The notes below the pieces were generated by a model, which was given only the letters and a program-made list of their open reading frames with translations, had not been told where the DNA came from and did not search any database. The position numbers and the translations under genes were made by a program. 64,000 nt of DNA from Sporosarcina quadrami (GTDB taxonomy: Bacteria > Bacillota > Bacilli > Bacillales_A > Planococcaceae), in NCBI RefSeq assembly GCF_014836615.1, contig NZ_JACSQN010000008.1, positions 121,688 to 185,687 on the forward strand. The letters run 5' to 3'. Position 1 is the stretch's first letter, and every line of letters begins with the position of its first letter. This document shows positions 46,190 through 55,008 of this stretch, piece after piece.

Positions 46190-46282
46190 GATATCGATTG
46201 AATAATTGTATATATCGATTGAATAGATGAATTTATCGATCAAATAATTGTGTATATCGATTGAATAAAGAAATTTATCGCC
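46190..46282. repeat. Five direct repeats with exact 21-bp period, centred on ATCGAT
   Basis: ATCGAT begins at 46193, 46214, 46235 and 46256, and a partial unit ATCG at 46277, always 21 bp apart. The units share TATCGATTGAATAA-type sequence; one has CAAATAA instead of GAATAA. The spacing equals two helical turns. The array lies between the pucR terminator and the ectoine operon. Confidence 0.85.
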
Positions 46283-46346
46283 ACTTCGGGACTTTTAACC
46301 CTCGTTTATTATTAAAAGTACAGCAATCGTCAAATATTTCAAAGTT

Positions 46347-46374
46347 GTATGAAAGAAATGTTAAAAATTCATAC
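46347..46374. repeat. Inverted repeat upstream of the ectoine operon
   Basis: GTATGAA (46347-46353) and TTCATAC (46368-46374), a perfect 7-bp inverted repeat whose half-site centres are 21 bp apart, on the same face of the helix. Candidate regulator site. Confidence 0.45.
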
Positions 46375-46428
46375 AAAGTAGAAGATGTATTTAAATTATT
46401 CAGTATATAAAATGAAGATATGAAGTTT

Positions 46429-46443
46429 ACTAGCTTTGCTAGT
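46429..46443. promoter_or_regulatory. Perfect palindrome between promoter region and doeA start
   Basis: ACTAGC-TTT-GCTAGT, just downstream of a TATAAA element (about 46406) and 30 nt before the GGAGGG ribosome-binding site. Candidate operator or mRNA 5' hairpin; no T-run follows. Confidence 0.35.
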
Positions 46444-46485
46444 CTGATAAGTCGCTTGTGAAAAATAAAGGAGGGACGTAAAAGA

Positions 46486-47676
46486 ATGAATTCATTTACG
46501 GTGGAGGAATATCACGCTCGTATAACACAAACAAAGTTGCGGATGCAGGAACAAGGGATGGATGTCTTACTCATAACGGATCCTGCGAATATGAACTATC
46601 TCTCTGGATACGACGGTTGGTCATTTTATGTCGATCAGATGTTAATGATTTTTACAGATCGTGTACAGCCTATTTGGATTGGCAGGAAAATGGATGCTAA
46701 TGCTGCAAAAGTGACGACATGGTTGAATGAAGAGAATATCCTTTATTATCCTGAAGATCATATCCATTCACAGGAGAAACACCCGATGGATTTCATTGCT
46801 CGTGTTCTTCAAGACATAGGCGTTGCGAGTCGGCGGATTGGGCTAGAAATGGCTTCGTATTATTTCTCGGCACTTGCGTATGAAAAACTCAAAGTGAATT
46901 TACCAAATGCAAAATTCATAAATGCGAGTCTGCTTGTTAATAAAGTGAGAATCATCAAATCTGATCAAGAGATTGAATATATACGAAGAGCCGCAATAAT
47001 TGCGGGGATTGGAATGAATACAGCCATTGCATCTATTCAAGAAGGTGTACGGGAATGTGATGTCGCTGCAAATATATTCAGGGATTTAGTTAGCGGTACT
47101 GAAAGTTTTGGTGGGGATTATCCTTCCATTGTACCTTTATTGCCAGCTGGAAAGAATACGTCCACTCCCCATCTGACATGGACGGATCGCCAATATACGA
47201 ACGATGAGGTAGTCATTATAGAGTTGGCTGGTTGCCATCGTCGTTATCATGCACCTATGGCGAGAACACTATCTCTCGGTCGTCCATCTGAAGAGGTATT
47301 GGAAACTTCAAAGATTCTTGTTGAAGGGTTGAATGTTGCAATCGAAGCTGTGAAACCAGGAGCGACTTGTGAAGAAGTTGAAATGGCTTGGCGCTCAGTC
47401 ATCTCAAAATACGGAATCGAGAAGGATTCACGAATGGGTTACTCGGTCGGTATCGGTTATCCTCCTGATTGGGGTGAGCATACGGCGAGCATTCGAAGTG
47501 GTGACTTGACAATTCTTCAGCCGAATATGACATTCCATATGATTCCTGGCCTTTGGTTCGACGATTTCGGAGTGGAGATTAGCGAAACGATAAGAGTGAC
47601 GGAATCGGGGTGTGAAGTGCTCACCGACTTTCAAAGAGAACTTATTATTAAAGACCAAATAGAAATCGCAATGTGA
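46486..47676 (+). CDS. doeA: Ectoine hydrolase (DoeA), M24 fold
   Basis: 396 residues. A creatinase/Xaa-Pro peptidase fold without the full dimetal site. The blocks DPANMNYLSGYDGWSFYV, GGDYPSIVPLLPAG, PHLTW, GYSVGIGYPPDWGE and FHMIPGLWFDD match what I know of Halomonas DoeA, which opens the ectoine ring to N-acetyl-diaminobutyrate. The following genes (deacetylase-type, aldehyde dehydrogenase, BCCT transporter, class III aminotransferase) supply the rest of the pathway, so the call is strong. The GGAGGG site precedes the ATG. The pucR-type gene is the likely regulator. Confidence 0.85.
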   Translation: MNSFTVEEYHARITQTKLRMQEQGMDVLLITDPANMNYLSGYDGWSFYVDQMLMIFTDRVQPIWIGRKMDANAAKVTTWLNEENILYYPEDHIHSQEKHPMDFIARVLQDIGVASRRIGLEMASYYFSALAYEKLKVNLPNAKFINASLLVNKVRIIKSDQEIEYIRRAAIIAGIGMNTAIASIQEGVRECDVAANIFRDLVSGTESFGGDYPSIVPLLPAGKNTSTPHLTWTDRQYTNDEVVIIELAGCHRRYHAPMARTLSLGRPSEEVLETSKILVEGLNVAIEAVKPGATCEEVEMAWRSVISKYGIEKDSRMGYSVGIGYPPDWGEHTASIRSGDLTILQPNMTFHMIPGLWFDDFGVEISETIRVTESGCEVLTDFQRELIIKDQIEIAM

Positions 47677-47702
47677 GTAGATGCCGGAAGGGAGCTTGGC
47701 AT

Positions 47703-48905
47703 ATGCAAGTAGAAAAAGAGCTCATGACCAATGAGCAAAATTTTGACAAACAATTGATTGAGTGGAGAAGGCATCTTCATCGACATCCTGAGTTGAGTTT
47801 TCAGGAAGAAGAAACAGCCCGTTTTGTAGCGGAAACGCTTAGGAGGTTTGAAGGAGTTTCTATTCAAACAGGTGTTGGAAGAACTGGAGTTGTTGCAACA
47901 ATTACTAACGGTCCTGGAAAAACCGTTGCTATACGTGCTGATATGGATGCATTGCCAATTCAGGAAACGAATAATCATGGCTATGCTTCTAAAAACCATG
48001 GTGTCATGCATGCTTGCGGTCATGATGCACATACAGCGATACTTCTAGGAGCGGCCCAACTATTATCGGAGAGATCCTCAAATGGTAGTTTCACGGGGAC
48101 TATTAAACTACTCTTCCAACCGGCCGAGGAAGCGACGGATGCAGAAGGATTATCAGGTGCACCTCGGATGATGGCCGAAGGTGTATTAGATGGAGTCGAA
48201 TCCATTATCGCTTTACATGTCTGCCCTTGGCATGACGTCGGTGTCATTCAAGTGAATGAAGGATATAGCATGGCGAGTGTCGATGTGTTTCATGCCGAAA
48301 TTCGTGGGACGGGTGGTCATGGGGGATATCCGCATCTCGGAACAGATCCCATTTGGATGCTTGGATCCGTGTTGCAAACATTTTACAGTATGCCGACACG
48401 GAGGTTATCCCCATTAGATACAGCTGTAGCGAGTATCGGTGAAATCCGGACGGGGACTGCTAGCAATGTCATACCAGAAGTTGTGTCGGTGACTGGGTCA
48501 ATTCGTGCGTACTCACCGGAAGTGAGAGAGCAAATGATACTCGAAGTGGAAAAGGCATTTCAAATTGTTGTGCCGTTAGGCGGTTCCTATGACTTCACAG
48601 TTGTTCGAGGGGAACCCGCGTTAAATAATGATGGATCGGTAACTCAAATCATTAAAGATACAGTTAGAGAAGTGGATGCAACGATCCTAATAGAGGAAGG
48701 GCCATTTGGTCTTGGCGGCGAAGATTTTGGCTATATGGCTCAAGCAGTACCGGGTGCAATGTTCTTTCTTGGGTGTGCATTACCAGACGGTATAAGAAGA
48801 GATTTGCATACAAGTCAATTCGATATCGACGAGCGCTGTCTTCCGATAGGAGTTAACATCCTTGTTGAATCAGCCCTCGCAATATTGAATCGCTCAGATA
48901 GTTAA
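47703..48905 (+). CDS. M20-family amidohydrolase, probable N-acetyl-diaminobutyrate deacetylase
   Basis: 400 residues from the ATG at 47703, preceded by AAGGGAG; the frame also opens at 47673. M20D metal ligands are seen in HACGHDAH, the EE pair of PAEEATDAEG, HVCPW, and GGEDFGYM near the C-terminus. It lies directly after doeA, where the described pathway has DoeB, a zinc deacetylase of the unrelated AstE/aspartoacylase family. The simplest inference is that an M20 enzyme does the same step here. General activity on N-acyl amino acids is the alternative. Confidence 0.75.
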   Translation: MQVEKELMTNEQNFDKQLIEWRRHLHRHPELSFQEEETARFVAETLRRFEGVSIQTGVGRTGVVATITNGPGKTVAIRADMDALPIQETNNHGYASKNHGVMHACGHDAHTAILLGAAQLLSERSSNGSFTGTIKLLFQPAEEATDAEGLSGAPRMMAEGVLDGVESIIALHVCPWHDVGVIQVNEGYSMASVDVFHAEIRGTGGHGGYPHLGTDPIWMLGSVLQTFYSMPTRRLSPLDTAVASIGEIRTGTASNVIPEVVSVTGSIRAYSPEVREQMILEVEKAFQIVVPLGGSYDFTVVRGEPALNNDGSVTQIIKDTVREVDATILIEEGPFGLGGEDFGYMAQAVPGAMFFLGCALPDGIRRDLHTSQFDIDERCLPIGVNILVESALAILNRSDS

Positions 48906-48921
48906 AAAGGGGTGCGTAAAG

Positions 48922-50373
48922 GTGGAAACAAAAGTGAAAGGTAAACCGATGTTCATTGCAGGACAATGGATTGATAAAGAAGTTGTCATCGAAGTGATAA
49001 ATCCGCAAGACGGAAAGTTGATAACGACTGTCCCTTCTGCTTCAGAAGAAGATGTATTAATGGCGATAAAAGAAGCAGAAGAAGGTGTGAAAATAGCGGC
49101 AAAGATGCCCGTTCATGAACGGATGAAAGTGTTGGATGAAGCTGCTCAATATATTGAAAATCATCATGAACGATTTGCGACTACAATTTCATTAGAAGGA
49201 AGCAAAACAATCCGAGAAGCGAATTCTGAAGTGAACCGTTGTATAGAGACATTGCGATTAAGCGCAGAAGAGGCGAGACGAATTCACGGTGAAACGATAC
49301 CCTTCGATCAGTCCGCAGGTGGAGAGAATCGGGTTGGTTATTATTATCGGTTCCCTATAGGAATTATAGCGGCCATTACACCGTTCAACGATCCTTTAAA
49401 TTTAGTTGCTCATAAAGTAGGTCCAGCAATTGCTTCCGGCAATGCAATTATTGTAAAGCCAGCAACCGCTACACCACTTAGCGCGCTATTGCTCGCTGAA
49501 GCATTCGAATATGCAGGGTTACCACGGAAAGTGTTATCAGTCATAACAGGAAAGGGAAGTATTATCGGTGATATTTTGGTAACACACCCATCAATCCGGA
49601 TGGTGTCCTTTACTGGAGGGCTTGAGACGGGTGAAAACATTGCAAGGAAAGCGGGATTGAAGAAGCTAAGCATGGAGTTAGGTTCGAATTCACCAGTCAT
49701 TGTCCTAAAAGATGCCAATATAGAAACAGCGGTCGAGTCAACTGTGTCAGGCGCTTTTTGTGCAGCTGGCCAAAATTGTTTAGGTGTACAACGGATCTAT
49801 GTCCAGCATGAAGTGTTTGAAAAGTTTACCTCTTCTTTTGTCAATCGTACAAGACAATATACAGTTGGAGATAAGATGTCGACGGATACGGACATGGGCC
49901 CATTAATCAATGGAAGAGAAGCGGAACGAGTGGAAAAGTGGGTTCAAGAAGCAGTCTTCAAAGGAGCGGAACTGTTAGTTGGTGGCGTACGAAATGGAGC
50001 ATTTTATGCGCCTACAGTTTTGACGAATGTGCCATCCGATTGCATCGTTGCGCACCAGGAAATATTCGGGCCAGTCGTCTTATTGTATTCTGTAGCCGAT
50101 TTGGATATGGCAATCGAAAAATCAAATGCAGTCAATTATGGCTTGCAAGCTGGAATCTTCACTAACAATATTGAGAACGCTTTCAAGGCAATTTCAGAGA
50201 TGGATGTTGGCGGCATTATGATTAACGATAGTAGCGATTATAGGATAGATGGGATGCCGTTCGGCGGCGTAAAAGGATCTGGTTTAGGTAGAGAAGGTGT
50301 GAAGTTCGCAATCCAAGAAATGACAGAACCGAAAGTAGTCAGTTTTAAATTGGCTAATCCAGCGATTCTTTAA
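48922..50373 (+). CDS. Aldehyde dehydrogenase, probable aspartate-semialdehyde dehydrogenase (DoeC-like)
   Basis: 483 residues from GTG at 48922, after an AAAAAGGGG site. An NAD(P)-dependent aldehyde dehydrogenase fold: FNDPLNLVAHKVGPAIASGNAIIVKPA, FTGG nucleotide loop, the general-base glutamate in MELGSNSP, and the catalytic cysteine in FCAAGQNCLG near residue 280. In the ectoine pathway it would oxidise aspartate semialdehyde, formed by the aminotransferase, to aspartate. Family membership is certain; the substrate is inferred from the operon. Confidence 0.85.
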   Translation: METKVKGKPMFIAGQWIDKEVVIEVINPQDGKLITTVPSASEEDVLMAIKEAEEGVKIAAKMPVHERMKVLDEAAQYIENHHERFATTISLEGSKTIREANSEVNRCIETLRLSAEEARRIHGETIPFDQSAGGENRVGYYYRFPIGIIAAITPFNDPLNLVAHKVGPAIASGNAIIVKPATATPLSALLLAEAFEYAGLPRKVLSVITGKGSIIGDILVTHPSIRMVSFTGGLETGENIARKAGLKKLSMELGSNSPVIVLKDANIETAVESTVSGAFCAAGQNCLGVQRIYVQHEVFEKFTSSFVNRTRQYTVGDKMSTDTDMGPLINGREAERVEKWVQEAVFKGAELLVGGVRNGAFYAPTVLTNVPSDCIVAHQEIFGPVVLLYSVADLDMAIEKSNAVNYGLQAGIFTNNIENAFKAISEMDVGGIMINDSSDYRIDGMPFGGVKGSGLGREGVKFAIQEMTEPKVVSFKLANPAIL

Positions 50374-50406
50374 ATAGAACATATTCAAGTGAAAAGGAGA
50401 AACTAT

Positions 50407-52005
50407 ATGGGGAAAAATTCTACGCCACTGAACAGCGTATTTTGGATTTCCGCCACAGTCATCACATTTTTAGTCATTTGGGGCGTCTTGGATGCAGCGG
50501 GAATGTCAAGGCTGGCCGATCGAGCATATGACACTGTAGCAGACGCATTTGGATGGTTCTATCTTATTTCGGTATTAGCCATCGTCCTATTTTGTGCAGG
50601 CTTGGCGATTAGCAAGTATGGGCGAATTAAATTGGGACAGGACGATGAAAAACCGAAGTATTCCTACTTTGCTTGGATCGGTATGCTGTTCAGCTGTGGA
50701 TTCGGTGCGGGACTGGTCTTTTGGGGAATTGCGGAACCGATGAGTCATTTTGCGAACTCGCCAACTGGGACACAAGGCTTGACGGCTGAAGCTGGTCGAC
50801 AAGCGATGCAATATTCCTTCTTCAACTGGGGTGTCCACCAATGGTCAGTCTTTACAATCGTTGGCTTAGCACTAGCATATATCCAATTTAGAAAAAAAGA
50901 AAAAGGAATGATTAGTGATACGCTCAATCCGATAATCGGCAAGAATAAGAAGAAGACGCTTCGTAAAACGATTAACACGTTGGCCGTTATCACGACAGTA
51001 TTAGGAGTGGCGACTTCTTTAGGAATGGGGATATTGCAAATAAACGGCGGTTTGAACTATGTATTCAATATCCCGCAAAATACAACCTTTTTAGTAATAA
51101 TTACAGTTGGATTGCTAGCCTTGTATTTAATATCTACGTTAACTGGATTGGATAAAGGAATAAAATTCCTAAGTATTTTGAATATGAGTTTAGCGCTTGG
51201 AATGATCGTAATAGTGCTCTTTTTAGGACCTACAAAGTTCATTTTCGAAGCATTTGCACTCGGTCTCGGTGATTATATCCAAAACTTTTTCAGCATGAGT
51301 CTCGGTTTATCGCCTTATGATGGCAACACTTGGTCGAAAGCTTGGACAGTTAACTATTGGGCATGGGTCATTGCCTGGTCGCCTTTCGTAGGTGCATTTA
51401 TCGCAAGAATTTCTAGAGGCAGGACGATTCGTGAGTTTGTGTTTGGTGTGTTAGTTGTCCCACCTTTCATCGCAATTGTTTGGATTGGAGTTTTCGGTGG
51501 TACGGCGATTTACATGGATTTATTCCAAGGGGCAAATATTGCAGGAGCTGTGCAGAATGATGTGACAAGTGCATTATTCGCGACATTCGAGAACTTCCCG
51601 TTCAGTACACTCCTATCCGTCGTGTTCTTGTTGCTCATTGTTACTTTTTTAGTGACATCCGCGGATTCCGCTGCATTTGTTCTTGGCATGATGACTTCTG
51701 ATGGGAATCCAAACCCTAGTAGCTTTCTAAAGACAGTGTGGGGGGTCTTAATGGCTGCAATTGTAGCAGTACTCATTAACAGCAGTGGTTTGCAAGGACT
51801 CCAAACAGCTTCGTTAGTGGCGGCATTGCCTTTTACAATTATATTACTTCTCATGGGCTACTCACTACTAAAGACATTAAAAGCTGATGAGAAAATGGAC
51901 GCTAATTTAGAATTCGGAAAAGAATTCGTGAAAGAAGACGGATTAAATGAAACAGAGGTTGCTTTTGAAACAAGTATTAGGCAACCGGTACTACCTAAAA
52001 AATAA
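50407..52005 (+). CDS. BCCT-family transporter, probable ectoine/compatible-solute importer
   Basis: 532 residues from the ATG at 50407, after AAAAGGAG. Twelve membrane segments with the BCCT signatures CGFGAGLVFWGIAEPMSHF and, near residue 310, NYWAWVIAWSPFVGAFIARISRG. BCCT carriers bring in betaine, carnitine, choline or ectoine with Na+ or H+. Here it is embedded among ectoine-degradation genes, so ectoine or hydroxyectoine as a nutrient is the likely substrate. The short tails suggest it is not a strongly osmo-sensing BetP type. Confidence 0.85.
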   Translation: MGKNSTPLNSVFWISATVITFLVIWGVLDAAGMSRLADRAYDTVADAFGWFYLISVLAIVLFCAGLAISKYGRIKLGQDDEKPKYSYFAWIGMLFSCGFGAGLVFWGIAEPMSHFANSPTGTQGLTAEAGRQAMQYSFFNWGVHQWSVFTIVGLALAYIQFRKKEKGMISDTLNPIIGKNKKKTLRKTINTLAVITTVLGVATSLGMGILQINGGLNYVFNIPQNTTFLVIITVGLLALYLISTLTGLDKGIKFLSILNMSLALGMIVIVLFLGPTKFIFEAFALGLGDYIQNFFSMSLGLSPYDGNTWSKAWTVNYWAWVIAWSPFVGAFIARISRGRTIREFVFGVLVVPPFIAIVWIGVFGGTAIYMDLFQGANIAGAVQNDVTSALFATFENFPFSTLLSVVFLLLIVTFLVTSADSAAFVLGMMTSDGNPNPSSFLKTVWGVLMAAIVAVLINSSGLQGLQTASLVAALPFTIILLLMGYSLLKTLKADEKMDANLEFGKEFVKEDGLNETEVAFETSIRQPVLPKK

Positions 52006-52023
52006 GCTTCGGAGGGATTTACA

Positions 52024-53361
52024 ATGACAACAAAAGCAGAAGAAACAATGGAAATGAAATATAGCGAGTTAGCTGAGCTTGATAAAAAACATTTCTTTCA
52101 TCCAACGACTTCATTCAAACAGCAACAAGCACAAGGACCGAAATTCATCTTTACGGAAGGAAAAGGAATTTATTTGAAAGATGTACGCGGCAAAACAGTC
52201 ATCGACGGTCTATCGTCATTATGGAATGTTAATATCGGTCATGGGCGCGAAGAACTTGGCATTGCAGCTATGAAGCAGATGAAGCAACTTGCCTTCAGTT
52301 CGACGTTTGCGACAAACAGTCATGAACGTGTCATCGAGTTAGCTGAGAAAGTAGCGAAGATGGCACCCGGGGACTTAAACATGACATTCTTTACGTCAGG
52401 CGGCTCAGAGGCGAATGATACAGCATTTAAAACCGTCCGTCATTATTGGCAGTTGAAAGGCAAAACAGCTAAAAAGAAAATCATCACGCGAAATAAATCG
52501 TATCACGGCGTTTCAATGGGTGCATCAAGTGCCACTGGACTGCCGGCATTCAGAGCGTTTCCATCGCTCGCACCGGATTTCCTATATGTCGATTCATCCA
52601 TTGAAGATCTTGAACGTCTCATAGCAGAAGAAGGCGCTGATACAATTGCGGCATTTGTCTCTGAGCCAGTCCAAGGTTCAGGAGGCGTCAATCCACCGCC
52701 AGAAGACTATTTCAAAAAAATCCGCGCATTGTGTGATCGACACGATATCCTTTTCATTGCGGATGAAGTTATAACTGGTTTTGGAAGAACAGGCACAACA
52801 TTTGGTATGAATAACTACGATACGGTACCTGACATCATGGTTATTGCAAAAGGGATTACTAGCGGATATGCACCACTTGGGGGTATGGTCATATCAGAAA
52901 AGCTGAAGAACGAGCTTATCGAATTGTCCGATGGCGTATTCATGCATGGCTACACATATAGCGGACATCCGATGTGTTGTGCGGTGGCACTTGAGAACTT
53001 GCGCATCATCGAAGACGAAAAATTGATTGAAAACGTCCAAAATATGGGTGACGAATTCCAAAAAGGGTTTAAGTGGCTCGCAGATAAACATGATGTAATT
53101 AGCGATACAAGAGGAATCGGGTTGCTTGGTGCCGTTGAAATTATGAAAGACAAAGAAACGAAGACCCGTTTTGATGAGCCGGTTTCAGTGAAAGTAATTG
53201 AAGAGGCGCTTAATCATGGTCTTCTCGGACGTAGTATCATTTACGAAGGTCAAGATACACTCGCATTCGCCCCTCCATTTTGCATTAATAAGGAAGAAGT
53301 CGAGACGGTCATCTCCATTATCGATAAATCGATGACGACAGTGCTAAATCAGTTGAAGTGA
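52024..53361 (+). CDS. Class III aminotransferase, probable diaminobutyrate transaminase (DoeD-like)
   Basis: 445 residues. A fold type I PLP enzyme: FFTSGGSEANDTAFK, KSYHGVSMGA, ADEVITGFGRTG, and the PLP lysine in VIAKGITSGYAPLGG near residue 280. The N-terminal DKKHFFHPTTSF block is typical of omega-amino acid transaminases. In this operon it would convert diaminobutyrate to aspartate semialdehyde, feeding the dehydrogenase. Ends the operon at a terminator. A GGAGG site precedes the ATG. Confidence 0.85.
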   Translation: MTTKAEETMEMKYSELAELDKKHFFHPTTSFKQQQAQGPKFIFTEGKGIYLKDVRGKTVIDGLSSLWNVNIGHGREELGIAAMKQMKQLAFSSTFATNSHERVIELAEKVAKMAPGDLNMTFFTSGGSEANDTAFKTVRHYWQLKGKTAKKKIITRNKSYHGVSMGASSATGLPAFRAFPSLAPDFLYVDSSIEDLERLIAEEGADTIAAFVSEPVQGSGGVNPPPEDYFKKIRALCDRHDILFIADEVITGFGRTGTTFGMNNYDTVPDIMVIAKGITSGYAPLGGMVISEKLKNELIELSDGVFMHGYTYSGHPMCCAVALENLRIIEDEKLIENVQNMGDEFQKGFKWLADKHDVISDTRGIGLLGAVEIMKDKETKTRFDEPVSVKVIEEALNHGLLGRSIIYEGQDTLAFAPPFCINKEEVETVISIIDKSMTTVLNQLK

Positions 53362-53379
53362 ATAAGAAAGTACGTTTAA

Positions 53380-53416
53380 GGTGGATGATCCTATTCTTAG
53401 GGCATCCGCCGTTTTA
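53380..53416 (+). terminator. Terminator of the ectoine operon
   Basis: GGTGGATG / CATCCGCC with inner CCT/AGG pairing, followed by GTTTT. Confidence 0.7.
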
Positions 53417-53465
53417 ATTGTTAAAAGTCCATTAGTATACGTCTAAAAGACATAATGTTAGATAC

Positions 53466-53494
53466 TCTTTCACTTCGGGTAAATAGTGTATAAT
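53466..53494 (+). promoter_or_regulatory. Promoter of pncB-nadE
   Basis: Perfect TATAAT (53489-53494) with a weak -35 (TCTTTC) 17 nt upstream. The start codon lies about 26 nt from the expected transcript start. Confidence 0.45.
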
Positions 53495-53526
53495 GGAAGC
53501 ATTAATGTGGAAGAAGGAGATTTGGC

Positions 53527-54996
53527 ATGAGATCGAATTACGCAGATGACAGTCTTGCATTACATACTGATCTTTATCAGATTAACATGACGGAGTCCTA
53601 TTGGGCAGACGGCATCCATGAACGGAAAGCGGTTTTTGAACTCTACTTCAGAAATTTGCCGTTTGGAAACGGCTATGCAATTTTCGCTGGACTTGAGCGG
53701 ATTTTGGATTACTTGAAAGAATTCCATTTCAGTGAAAGCGATCTTGTCTATTTAAAAGAGGAACTCGGTTTTAAAGATGATTTCCTAACCTATTTAAAAG
53801 ATCTCCGTTTTACTGGGGATGTTTATTCGATGGTTGAAGGGGAGCTTGTCTTTGCGAATGAACCGATTGTCCGCGTAGAGACGACATTGGCTGAAGCGCA
53901 GCTGATTGAAACTGCTCTCTTGAATATCGTTAATTATCAGACGTTGATAGCTACGAAAGCAAGTCGTATAAAACAAGTAGTGAAAGATGAAGTCGTTATG
54001 GAATTTGGCAGTCGCAGAGCTCATGAAATGGATGCGGCCATATGGGGTGCACGTGCAGCAGTCATCGGTGGGGTAGAAGCGACGAGCAATGTGCGGGCAG
54101 GCAAACTTTTTGGTATCCCTGTCGCAGGTACTCACGCGCACTCGATGGTACAGGCGTATAGAAGCGAGTATGATGCATTCCACTCTTATGCGAGGCGTCA
54201 TAAGGACTGTGTTTTCCTTGTAGATACGTACAATACTCTAAAAATCGGCATTCCAACAGCCATTCAAGTAGCAAAAGAACTTGGCGATAAAATCAATTTT
54301 ATCGGTATCCGTCTTGATAGCGGAGATATCGCCTTCCTCTCTAAAGAAGCACGTCGTATGCTAGATGCTGCCGGATTTACTGATGTGAAAATTGTCGTTT
54401 CAAATGATCTTGATGAATACACAATATTGAACTTGAAAGCGCAAGGCGCGAAAGTGGATGTGTGGGGTATCGGTACAAAACTGATTACCGCTTACGACCA
54501 ACCAGCACTCGGTGCCGTGTATAAAATTGTTTCCATTGAAAATGCTGCAGGTGAAATGGAAGATACGATTAAAATCTCGTCCAATATTGAAAAAGTGACA
54601 ACACCAGGTCAGAAGAAGCTTTACCGCATTATCGACAAAGAAAATGGTAAGGCGGAAGGTGATTATATTACAATGGCAGACGAAGATCCGACAGAAGAAA
54701 AACGCATTAAGATGTTCCATCCAGTTCATACATTCATCTCGAAATTCGTTACCAATTTTGAAGCAGTGAACTTACACGCGAAAGTGGTTGAGGCAGGGAA
54801 AATCATTTATCAAAACCCTTCGCTGAATGAGATGCGTAACTATGCCTATGCCAATTTGGAATTGCTTTGGGATGAATACAAGCGCTCACTTAATCCTGAA
54901 GAGTATCCGGTCGACTTAAGCCAAAAGTGTTGGGATAACAAAATGCGTAATATTCATGAAGTGCAGGACAAAGTTGATGAGTATGCAAACAAATAA
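53527..54996 (+). CDS. pncB: Nicotinate phosphoribosyltransferase
   Basis: 489 residues, matching the long Gram-positive form. The N-terminal ALHTDLYQINMTESY, EFGSRRAHEMDAA near residue 158, the GTHAHSMVQAY block with the conserved histidine near 200, and the phosphate site in GIRLDSGDIAFLSK. Makes nicotinate mononucleotide from nicotinate, PRPP and ATP in the Preiss-Handler NAD pathway. Directly followed by nadE, the last enzyme of the same pathway. An AAGGAG site precedes the ATG. Confidence 0.95.
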   Translation: MRSNYADDSLALHTDLYQINMTESYWADGIHERKAVFELYFRNLPFGNGYAIFAGLERILDYLKEFHFSESDLVYLKEELGFKDDFLTYLKDLRFTGDVYSMVEGELVFANEPIVRVETTLAEAQLIETALLNIVNYQTLIATKASRIKQVVKDEVVMEFGSRRAHEMDAAIWGARAAVIGGVEATSNVRAGKLFGIPVAGTHAHSMVQAYRSEYDAFHSYARRHKDCVFLVDTYNTLKIGIPTAIQVAKELGDKINFIGIRLDSGDIAFLSKEARRMLDAAGFTDVKIVVSNDLDEYTILNLKAQGAKVDVWGIGTKLITAYDQPALGAVYKIVSIENAAGEMEDTIKISSNIEKVTTPGQKKLYRIIDKENGKAEGDYITMADEDPTEEKRIKMFHPVHTFISKFVTNFEAVNLHAKVVEAGKIIYQNPSLNEMRNYAYANLELLWDEYKRSLNPEEYPVDLSQKCWDNKMRNIHEVQDKVDEYANK

Positions 54997-55008
54997 GGAG
55001 GCGGAATT

